Assembly (NCBI GenBank): GCA_048296855.1
Contig: CP182631.1
Strand: one strand, 5' to 3'
Length of the DNA: 64,000 bases
Source of the DNA: Pseudocolwellia sp048296855
GTDB taxonomy: Bacteria; Pseudomonadota; Gammaproteobacteria; Enterobacterales; Alteromonadaceae
In this document: positions 43,621 to 51,284 of the stretch, one piece after another
Numbering within the stretch: the first letter of the stretch is position 1
Layout: each line of letters begins with the position of its first letter
Made by a program: the position numbers and the translations under genes
Notes under the pieces: model-generated
Told to the model about the DNA's origin: nothing
Databases searched by the model: none
Seen by the model: only the letters and a program-made list of their open reading frames with translations

Positions 43621-43660
43621 AGAAAACAGGTTGGTTTTATATAAAACCAACCTGTTTTCT
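43621..43660 (+). terminator. Perfect 40-bp palindrome, terminator of the GH2 gene
   Basis: AGAAAACAGGTTGGTTTTAT is followed immediately by its exact complement, 20 plus 20 bases with no mismatch, starting 5 bp after the stop codon. The unpaired T run after it is weak, so termination is likely but not certain. Confidence 0.7.
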
Positions 43661-43805
43661 CACTTATTTATATCCACTTCTAGATAACTTCTAAAAAAAC
43701 ACACATTTCCGACATATTGTTACTGCCCTTCGGCCGACTTTTCGCTATAATATCGCGCTCTTAATTTCATCTATTTTCATTTATATCTAACAATAGGTAA
43801 TTTGC

Positions 43806-45386
43806 ATGTCGGTACAACAGCAGGAAGTCGATTTACGTCGTACCTTCGCTATCATTTCTCATCCTGATGCGGGTAAAACAACCATTACTGAAAAAGTATT
43901 ACTTTTTGGTCAAGCTTTACAAAAAGCGGGAACCGTAAAAGGTAAAAAATCAGGTCAACACGCAAAATCTGATTGGATGGAAATGGAAAAAGATCGTGGT
44001 ATTTCAATTACTACCTCAGTAATGCAGTTTCCTTATAATAAATGTCTAGTTAATTTACTTGATACTCCCGGCCATGAAGATTTCTCGGAAGATACCTATA
44101 GAACATTAACCGCAGTAGACTCTTGCTTAATGGTAATTGATGTTGCAAAAGGTGTTGAAGCCCGAACCATTAAATTGATGGAAGTTACTCGCTTACGTGA
44201 TACACCTATTATTACCTTCATGAACAAAATGGACCGCGATGTACGTGATCCTATGGAAGTTATGGATGAAGTTGAAGACGTATTAAAAATTAAGTGTGCG
44301 CCTATTACTTGGCCAATTGGCATGGGTAAAGAATTTAAGGGCGTGTACAACCTGTTAACTAACGAAACCTTTCTGTATCAAACGGGCCAAGGTCATACTA
44401 TTCAAGAAAAACGAGTAATAAAAGGCTTAGATAACCCTGAACTTGATAAAGCAATTGGTAACTATGCTGATGATTTACGTGAAGAACTTGAACTTGTTCA
44501 GGGTGCATCGCACGAATTTAATTTAGAAGAATTTTTAAAAGGTGATCTAACCCCTGTATTTTTTGGTACAGCATTAGGTAACTTTGGTGTTGACCACATG
44601 CTAGATGGTTTAACCAAGTGGGCACCAAAACCCTTACCACGTTTAACGTCAACTCGTGAAGTTAAAGCTGAAGAAGATAAATTCTCAGGCTTTGTATTTA
44701 AAATACAAGCCAACATGGACCCTAAACATCGTGACCGTATTGCCTTCATGCGTATTTGCTCAGGTAAATATGAAAAAGGCATGAAAATGAGACAAGTACG
44801 TATTGGCAAAGATGTAAAAATTGCCGATGCGGTAACCTTTATGGCAGGTGACAGATCAAACGTTGAAGAAGCTTACGCAGGCGATATTATCGGTTTACAT
44901 AACCACGGTAGTATTCAAATAGGTGATACCTTTACCGCTGGTGAAGACATGAAATTTAGCGGTATTCCAAACTTTGCACCTGAAATGTTCCGCCGTATTC
45001 GCTTACGTGATCCGCTTAAAATGAAACAACTTCAAAAAGGCTTAATACAGCTTTCTGAAGAAGGTGCTGTACAAGTATTTAGACCATTAAATTCAAACGA
45101 CTTAATTGTAGGCGCTGTAGGTGTACTACAATTTGAGGTGGTTGTTCAACGTTTACGCACAGAGTACAAAGTTGAGGCTATATACGAGCCAATTAGTGTT
45201 GCAACAGCTCGTTGGTGTACATGTGATAACGAACGCACGTTAGAGCAGTTTAAAAAGAAAGCTTACGACAACTTAGCGTTAGATGGTGGCGATAACTTAA
45301 CCTATATTGCTCCGACTATGGTTAACTTGAGTTTGGCGCAAGAGCGAGCGCCGGATATTGTATTCCATAAGACACGTGAACACTAA
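43806..45386 (+). CDS. prfC: Peptide chain release factor 3
   Basis: A 526-residue translational GTPase that recycles RF1 and RF2 after termination. G1 SHPDAGKTT near residue 19, G3 DTPGHEDF, G4 NKMD, and the RF3 C-terminal domain ending KTREH are seen; length equals that of E. coli RF3 (529). It is a single-gene unit: a palindrome-rich 219-bp spacer follows. TATAAT at 43746-43751 is a plausible -10. Confidence 0.97.
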   Translation: MSVQQQEVDLRRTFAIISHPDAGKTTITEKVLLFGQALQKAGTVKGKKSGQHAKSDWMEMEKDRGISITTSVMQFPYNKCLVNLLDTPGHEDFSEDTYRTLTAVDSCLMVIDVAKGVEARTIKLMEVTRLRDTPIITFMNKMDRDVRDPMEVMDEVEDVLKIKCAPITWPIGMGKEFKGVYNLLTNETFLYQTGQGHTIQEKRVIKGLDNPELDKAIGNYADDLREELELVQGASHEFNLEEFLKGDLTPVFFGTALGNFGVDHMLDGLTKWAPKPLPRLTSTREVKAEEDKFSGFVFKIQANMDPKHRDRIAFMRICSGKYEKGMKMRQVRIGKDVKIADAVTFMAGDRSNVEEAYAGDIIGLHNHGSIQIGDTFTAGEDMKFSGIPNFAPEMFRRIRLRDPLKMKQLQKGLIQLSEEGAVQVFRPLNSNDLIVGAVGVLQFEVVVQRLRTEYKVEAIYEPISVATARWCTCDNERTLEQFKKKAYDNLALDGGDNLTYIAPTMVNLSLAQERAPDIVFHKTREH

Positions 45387-45396
45387 ATTGGTGTTG

Positions 45397-45497
45397 TAGA
45401 TAGTATTTTATCGGCATTATTTTATTATTTTTATTCGTCACTTAGTAAACTAAGCTCCTCATAAAAATAATAAAATGCTTTGATAAAAAACTATCTA
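45397..45497. repeat. Long imperfect inverted repeat after prfC
   Basis: TAGATAGT at 45397 pairs with ACTATCTA ending at 45497. Inside, GCATTATTTTATTATTTTTA pairs with its complement, and the loop holds CTTAG/CTAAG. It may terminate prfC, but at about 100 bp it is larger than a normal terminator and looks like an inserted palindromic element. Confidence 0.65.
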
Positions 45498-45543
45498 CTT
45501 AACCAAATAAAATTATTTACGAGCTGCGTTTTTTAGCAGTGAT

Positions 45544-45579
45544 GGTTTTAAGTTTGTTTATATAAACAAAGATAAAACC
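45544..45579. repeat. Inverted repeat upstream of argS
   Basis: GGTTTTA, then TTTGTTTA and its complement TAAACAAA, then TAAAACC: a near-perfect 36-bp hairpin 26 bp before the argS start codon. It could affect argS expression from the leader. Confidence 0.55.
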
Positions 45580-45605
45580 GAACAACAATAACAGAGCTTA
45601 TTAAA

Positions 45606-47375
45606 ATGAATATTAAGAACTTACTTGCTGACATCGTTTCTACTGCAATGCTTTCTGCAGGTTTACCTGAAGGTACTAACCCTGCAATTAGTCTTTCAAC
45701 TAAACCACAATTTGGTGATTACCAAGCAAATGGTGTAATGGGCGCAGCTAAAAAACTAAAAACTAATCCACGCGAATTAGCGACTCAAGTTGTAGCCGTG
45801 TTAGAGCCAGAATTAGTGGCGAAAGGTATTGCTGAAAAAATTGAATTAGCAGGCCCTGGCTTTATTAATATTCATTTAGATAAAAAATGGTTAAGTGAGC
45901 AATTAGTTAATAGTTCAAGTGATATAAATTTAGGTGTAACCCAACGTGGTTCACTACCTAACGAAAAAGCTCAAACCGTTGTTGTTGATTATTCAGCGCC
46001 AAACCTTGCTAAAGAAATGCACGTAGGCCATTTACGTTCAACCATTATTGGTGACGCGGTTGTACGAGCTTTAGAGTTTCGTGGCGACAAAGTTATTCGT
46101 CAAAACCACATGGGCGATTGGGGTACACAATTTGGTATGTTACTCGCTCATTTAAGTGACAAACTAGCCTCTGATGAAGTGGCTGAAACCGCTCTTGCCG
46201 ATTTAGAAAACTTTTACCGTGAAGCAAAAGTAAGATTTGATAACGAAGATGGTTTTGCTGACAGAGCGCGCGACTACGTTGTTAAGCTGCAAGGTGGCGA
46301 TGCTGATTGTGCTGTACTTTGGCAACAATTTATCGATATATCTATCGCACACAGTGAAGACATTTATAAAAAATTAAATGTAACCCTTACCCGTGACGAC
46401 ATTATGGGCGAAAGTGCTTACAACCCAGATCTTCCTAAAGTTATTGATGAGTTAATGGCTCAAAATATTGCTGTTGAAGATCAAGGCGCTAAAGTTGTAT
46501 TTATTGATGAGATGGCAAATAAAGACGGCGAACCTTCTGTATTTATTGTTCAAAAATCAGGTGGTGGTTACTTATACGCAACAACTGATTTGTCAGCCTG
46601 TCGATACCGTAGCGGTGAATTAGCAGCAGATCGCATTATTATATTTACCGATGCTCGCCAAGCGCTTCACTTTAAACAAGTAGAAATTGTTGCACGCAAA
46701 GCAGGTTTTTTACCTGAGCATGTTGGTTATGATCATTGCCCGTTTGGTATGATGATGGGTGACGACGGAAAACCATTTAAAACCCGTACGGGCGGTACAA
46801 TAAAACTAGCTGAATTACTTGATGAAGCCGTAGTACGCGCATCCGCTTTAATTAAAGAAAAGAATCCTGATTTTTCCGATGAGTTATTATCTGAAATTTC
46901 TGAAAAAGTAGGTATTGGCGCAGTTAAGTTTGCTGACTTATCAAAAAACAGAACCAGCGATTACATCTTTAACTGGAAAACCATGCTAAGTTTTGAAGGC
47001 GCTACAGCACCTTATTTACAATATGCGTATTCTCGTATTCAAAGTATATTTACTAAAGCTGGGATTTCAGCTGAACAATTAGATTACTCACAATTACAGC
47101 TTATAGAGTTACAAGAAAAAGCGTTAGCGATGAAATTATTACAACTTGAAGAAGTGATCGACTCAGTAATTTCTGAGTGTACACCTAACTTACTTTGTAA
47201 TTATTTATATGAGTTAGCGAGTTTATACATGAGCTTTTACGAAGCTTGCCCTATTCTTAAAGACGATATCAGTGAAGAAGTGAAAAAATCTCGCTTAGCA
47301 TTATGTGCTCTCGTCTCTAAAACCCTAAATAAAGGATTAGATATTTTAGGTATTGAAGTTATGGAAAGAATGTAG
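45606..47375 (+). CDS. argS: Arginyl-tRNA synthetase
   Basis: A 589-residue class I synthetase, close to E. coli ArgS (577). The N-terminal tRNA-contacting domain, the HIGH-type motif KEMHVGHLRSTIIGDAVV near residue 136, YATTDLSACRYR, and the C-terminal anticodon-binding domain are present. It charges tRNA-Arg in the cytoplasm. Downstream genes follow at 23 and 17 bp, so it likely heads a three-gene unit. Confidence 0.97.
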   Translation: MNIKNLLADIVSTAMLSAGLPEGTNPAISLSTKPQFGDYQANGVMGAAKKLKTNPRELATQVVAVLEPELVAKGIAEKIELAGPGFINIHLDKKWLSEQLVNSSSDINLGVTQRGSLPNEKAQTVVVDYSAPNLAKEMHVGHLRSTIIGDAVVRALEFRGDKVIRQNHMGDWGTQFGMLLAHLSDKLASDEVAETALADLENFYREAKVRFDNEDGFADRARDYVVKLQGGDADCAVLWQQFIDISIAHSEDIYKKLNVTLTRDDIMGESAYNPDLPKVIDELMAQNIAVEDQGAKVVFIDEMANKDGEPSVFIVQKSGGGYLYATTDLSACRYRSGELAADRIIIFTDARQALHFKQVEIVARKAGFLPEHVGYDHCPFGMMMGDDGKPFKTRTGGTIKLAELLDEAVVRASALIKEKNPDFSDELLSEISEKVGIGAVKFADLSKNRTSDYIFNWKTMLSFEGATAPYLQYAYSRIQSIFTKAGISAEQLDYSQLQLIELQEKALAMKLLQLEEVIDSVISECTPNLLCNYLYELASLYMSFYEACPILKDDISEEVKKSRLALCALVSKTLNKGLDILGIEVMERM

Positions 47376-47398
47376 CAAATCACCTTATAAGGCGCTTC

Positions 47399-48514
47399 AT
47401 GAAAATCTTGTTGATAGATACACAGCAACACGTATTAGATGTAATAAAACCAGCATTTAATACAAGTAAAGATGAAATTACTCATGTTACTAATTTAGCT
47501 ATTTTGCAAAAACTACTACAACAAACAAAGTTTGATGTAGTAGTTACTCCCTCTTTACTTGGTAAAATAAATGGTGACGAATTACTAAGAACCTTAGCAA
47601 ACAGCTTTCCGCATATGGTTCGTGTGCAAGTCATTAATCACGAACATAACACCACACAACATGCTCATTTTAATTTTACTCAACCACTTAATTTAGCTGC
47701 TATAAAAACTAAATTGAGTCAAAGTCAGCAACATAGTCAAGCCATTACCAAAGATCTGATTATTAAAGCAGTAGCAGGTATAAAAACATTACCTAGCCCG
47801 CCTAAAGTGTATATGCAATTAAACCATGCGTTAAAAGATGCTAAGACTGACTCACAAAAAATAGCCGAGATAATTCTTCAAGATCCAGGATTAACAGCTA
47901 AAGTATTACATTTTGCTAATAGCTCCTTAATGTCGAAAGGTAAAAATATTACCAGTATCAATGACGCTATTACTAAAATGGGTGTTGATACTCTTTGTTG
48001 TATAGTAATGACCGCAGAGTTATTTACTTATTCACCAGATATTCCCAATTTTTCATTAGAAAAAGAGCAATTACATAGCTTTGCTACTGCTAAATTAGCA
48101 GCCTCTATTGTGAAACCTGAATTAAAACAACAAGCTATGATAGCTGGGTTATTACACGCTATTGGTAAAGTCGTACTTTATGAAATAAAGCCTAATTTAA
48201 CAGAAAAGTTTTTTCAACTTCGTAACCCAAAAGAAGATAACACTCCTCTTGAATTCAAAGTTTTTGGAACAGATCATTGTCATGTAGGCGGATACCTATT
48301 GCATACATGGAGCTTTTCTTATTCATTAATTGAAGCGGTTATTTTACACCGCAGTCCTGACAAATTATTAAAGTCGTCATTTGGTGTAGCGCAAGCCGTT
48401 TATTTAGCGAATACATTATTAAAAGAACGCGAACCTGATGCTGCTTTTATTAAACATTATAAAATGGAAGCTGTGCTAGATAAGATTAAACAAAGAGCAA
48501 ATAAATTACGTTAA
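47399..48514 (+). CDS. HDOD-domain protein with a pseudo-receiver
   Basis: A 371-residue soluble protein. Residues 1-110 have a response-regulator fold pattern (KILLIDTQQ, FDVVVTP, NGDELLRTL) but lack its chemistry: the phospho-Asp is Pro51, the conserved Lys is Gln (FTQP), and only one of the two N-terminal acidic residues remains. Residues about 120-330 form an HDOD domain, related to HD hydrolases but without the metal His-Asp pair (GLLHAIGK). Such proteins act by binding partners in signalling. It follows argS by 23 bp and precedes the TatD gene by 17 bp. Confidence 0.88.
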   Translation: MKILLIDTQQHVLDVIKPAFNTSKDEITHVTNLAILQKLLQQTKFDVVVTPSLLGKINGDELLRTLANSFPHMVRVQVINHEHNTTQHAHFNFTQPLNLAAIKTKLSQSQQHSQAITKDLIIKAVAGIKTLPSPPKVYMQLNHALKDAKTDSQKIAEIILQDPGLTAKVLHFANSSLMSKGKNITSINDAITKMGVDTLCCIVMTAELFTYSPDIPNFSLEKEQLHSFATAKLAASIVKPELKQQAMIAGLLHAIGKVVLYEIKPNLTEKFFQLRNPKEDNTPLEFKVFGTDHCHVGGYLLHTWSFSYSLIEAVILHRSPDKLLKSSFGVAQAVYLANTLLKEREPDAAFIKHYKMEAVLDKIKQRANKLR

Positions 48515-48531
48515 ACACTAAAGGGAACGTT

Positions 48532-49413
48532 ATGCTATTAACTGATAGCCACTGCCATATAGATTTTGATAACTTTACAAATGAGTTAATCTTACTTTTA
48601 GAGCAGTGCTATCTTCAAGGCATTCATCGAATAATTGTGCCATCTATTGCCCCTAAAAATTGGCAGAAAGTTTTAGAGCTATCAACATATAATAAATCAA
48701 TCTCCTCGCCCTCTTGTTCAATCATTTCAAACAAAAATAATAATCAACAATCACACGCTAAATCATGTCAGCTATTTCCATGCTTGGGCATTCACCCATG
48801 GTTTTTAAATGATTTAGATGAAAGCGCGTTAGCACAACTTACTTCGCAAGTAGCGAAACATTCAGACAAGATAGTTGCGATTGGTGAAACCGGCATCGAT
48901 AAAGTTATCGCACAAAATCATAATAACTTAGATAAACAAATAGCCTTTTTTGAGCATCAACTCTCGTTAAGTAACCAATATAACTTACCGATAATAGTGC
49001 ATCATAGACGCTCTCACGACACTATTACCACACTATTAAAAAAACATCAGCCTAAAGCCGGTGGGGTAATTCATGCTTTTTCAGGCAGCTATCAAGAGGC
49101 GAAAAATTATATAGACTTAGGTTTTAAATTAGGAGTGGGTGGCACTATTACTTATGAGCGTGCTCAGAAAACAATTAAGGCGATTAAAAAGCTACCACTA
49201 GAAAGTTTATTATTAGAAACCGACGCACCAAGCATGCCATTACAAGGCCATCAGGGAGAAGACAATTCTCCCTTACGACTTATCAATATAGTAAAATGTT
49301 TAGCTGAAATAAGATCCGAAAGTGTCGATGAAATGGCTCAAGCCATTGAAAAAAACATTGATAATTTATTTTTCAGCAGAGAGTCTGAAACCTTGGCGAC
49401 TAAAACGATTTAA
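48532..49413 (+). CDS. TatD-family metal-dependent hydrolase
   Basis: A 293-residue TIM-barrel nuclease-type enzyme. Metal ligands are seen in DSHCHID near the N-terminus, IGETGID, HHRRSHD, HAFSGS and ETDAPSM. TatD-family enzymes are 3'-5' DNA exonucleases or deoxynucleases. An insert rich in Asn, Gln and Ser sits near residues 60-82. It has AAAGGGAA before the ATG and is probably read with argS. Its last 48 bases overlap the end of the convergent smp gene. Confidence 0.9.
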   Translation: MLLTDSHCHIDFDNFTNELILLLEQCYLQGIHRIIVPSIAPKNWQKVLELSTYNKSISSPSCSIISNKNNNQQSHAKSCQLFPCLGIHPWFLNDLDESALAQLTSQVAKHSDKIVAIGETGIDKVIAQNHNNLDKQIAFFEHQLSLSNQYNLPIIVHHRRSHDTITTLLKKHQPKAGGVIHAFSGSYQEAKNYIDLGFKLGVGGTITYERAQKTIKAIKKLPLESLLLETDAPSMPLQGHQGEDNSPLRLINIVKCLAEIRSESVDEMAQAIEKNIDNLFFSRESETLATKTI

Positions 49414-49974
49414 ACCTCGAGTAAGTAAAAAACCAATACACACTGCAATTATCATCATTAAACGTAACAGGGCGTGATTATCGTAACTCGTGGTATCTAA
49501 ATCATCCGTAAAATAGTTTTTCTTCACGGTTATACGCATAAAACCAATAAGTTTATCTGTTCTAATCTCTTGGATAAAAGGAATATTCTCATCACTTTTA
49601 TTACTTTTATTTAAGGTAATACCGTAAACATCTTTTATACTAGCGCTATTACGTGAAGACGCGATTGTTTTTCCGGTTTCATCATATATATGCGCATCAT
49701 AAATCCACTTAGCGTCTGCTACACCATCGACATATTTTTGTAATTCGTCATTATTATCAATAAGCTGTAAAGACAAAACACCAGTAATAGCCTGCTCTAA
49801 ATGTTGTTCCGCTAAAATATAAAAATGATCATGTATCGCTTTTTCAGAACGATAATTACTTGTTACCCATAAATTAAGTAAAACAATAATCAAAACAATC
49901 GCTATAGCTAATTGCATTAATTTATTATAAATAGATGATAATTTAGGGTATAAAGGCAGATTAGATGTTTCCAT
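49366..49974 (-). CDS. smp: Smp (AhpA/YtjB-like) membrane protein
   Basis: A 202-residue inner-membrane protein: helix at about 18-38, a periplasmic domain of about 120 residues (EQHLEQAITGVLSLQ, DAHIYDETGKTIASS), and a second helix at about 168-186. This fits the Smp/YtjB family, which in enterobacteria lies divergent from serB exactly as here. The function is poorly known. The 3' end overlaps the convergent TatD gene. Confidence 0.85.
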   Translation of the reverse strand: METSNLPLYPKLSSIYNKLMQLAIAIVLIIVLLNLWVTSNYRSEKAIHDHFYILAEQHLEQAITGVLSLQLIDNNDELQKYVDGVADAKWIYDAHIYDETGKTIASSRNSASIKDVYGITLNKSNKSDENIPFIQEIRTDKLIGFMRITVKKNYFTDDLDTTSYDNHALLRLMMIIAVCIGFLLTRGLNRFSRQGFRLSAEK

Positions 49975-50166
49975 AATCCTCTATGATATTTGCTTTGCTA
50001 TGGATACACTATAGAGGGTTCTTGGTGTATTTAAAATATCTATAGAACATCTTTTTAATGATGAGTACGATTAAGTTTAATTATTGCGTTATTAACTGCT
50101 GAATAATTAAACTTAATCGTATTCAAATATACAAATAAACTTACCTCAATCATAGTAGGCTTTAAA

Positions 50167-51234
50167 GTGACTAATAACGTACACAACTTTATTCTAGAAA
50201 AAATTAATACACTTCCACTTTCACAAGTAATATTACCCACTCAAGCGCCAGAGTTATTCCCTTTTAGTGTTGTTTTATCAACAAGTACCTTTACTATAGA
50301 TTCGAACTGCCAATGTGAGGAGTCTCTTAAGGAAGATTCGCAACAAATAAATACAGTAACCAATGTAAATTCAAGAATTGAGCTTGTTGTATTCAGTGAT
50401 ATTTCTCTCGCCCTACTTTCACAACTTACACAAACTTGCGATATTTCATTAACGGCATTAACCGCTATTAACCATAGAAATAACCTAATAAGTTATCGCT
50501 TTGCTATCACAACAGCTGAGCTAAGCCTATCTAGACAAAAGCTGATTACTTTTGCTGAAAATAACAACATAGAAGCCGCTATTTTATTTAATGCGCCTAA
50601 GTTAAACGTTCCTGGCTTATTAGTAATGGACATGGATTCAACCACAATAAAAATTGAATGTATTGACGAAATAGCGACATTAGCTGGCGTAGGTGAACAA
50701 GTATCAGCCGTTACAGAACTAGCTATGCAAGGGAAATTAGACTTTTCTGAAAGCCTATATCAGCGTGTAGCAACTTTAGAAAATTCTTCAGAACAAATAC
50801 TTGCCGACGTAGCTAAAAATATTCCGTTAATGGAAGGCTTAGAAACATTAATTGCTGAATTGAAAAAGCACCAATGGCGTGTAGCAATAGCCTCTGGTGG
50901 TTTTACTTATTTTGCAGATCACTTAAAAGACATGTTGTCATTAGATGCGGCTTACGCAAATACATTAGAAATTATTGATGGAAAACTTACCGGTAAAGTA
51001 CTTGGAAATGTAGTCGACGCACAAGTGAAAGCTGATTGCTTATTAAAATTAAGTGACGAGTATAACATTCCTCATCAACAAACTGTTGCTATGGGTGATG
51101 GTGCTAACGATTTAGTTATGATGGAAGCAGCTAACTTAGGTGTAGCATTTCATGCTAAGTCAATCGTAAAAGCAAAAGCCGATACCGCAATTAATACATC
51201 TGGCTTAGACTGTATGATTCATTGGCTAGCATAA
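50167..51234 (+). CDS. serB: Phosphoserine phosphatase
   Basis: A 355-residue HAD enzyme making L-serine from phosphoserine. The nucleophile motif is VMDMDSTTIKIECIDEIA, followed by ASGGFTYF and the metal motif MGDGANDLVMM. An N-terminal ACT-like part of about 150 residues makes it slightly longer than E. coli SerB (322). The start is GTG at 50167. Divergent from smp, as in many gammaproteobacteria. Confidence 0.96.
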   Translation: MTNNVHNFILEKINTLPLSQVILPTQAPELFPFSVVLSTSTFTIDSNCQCEESLKEDSQQINTVTNVNSRIELVVFSDISLALLSQLTQTCDISLTALTAINHRNNLISYRFAITTAELSLSRQKLITFAENNNIEAAILFNAPKLNVPGLLVMDMDSTTIKIECIDEIATLAGVGEQVSAVTELAMQGKLDFSESLYQRVATLENSSEQILADVAKNIPLMEGLETLIAELKKHQWRVAIASGGFTYFADHLKDMLSLDAAYANTLEIIDGKLTGKVLGNVVDAQVKADCLLKLSDEYNIPHQQTVAMGDGANDLVMMEAANLGVAFHAKSIVKAKADTAINTSGLDCMIHWLA

Positions 51235-51246
51235 ATAAATGAACAA

Positions 51247-51281
51247 TTTAACACATTGATATTCCTTATCAATGTGTTAAA
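51247..51281. terminator. Hairpin between serB and the PilZ gene
   Basis: TTTAACACATTGATA (51247-51261) pairs perfectly with TATCAATGTGTTAAA (51267-51281). It fills the 50-bp gap between convergent genes and can act both ways, though no long T run is present. Confidence 0.75.
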
Positions 51282-51284
51282 TAC

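Noticed and set aside
45397..45497. Palindrome considered as an integron attC site
   Set aside because: No RYYYAAC/GTTRRRY core pair and no integrase or cassette array nearby.
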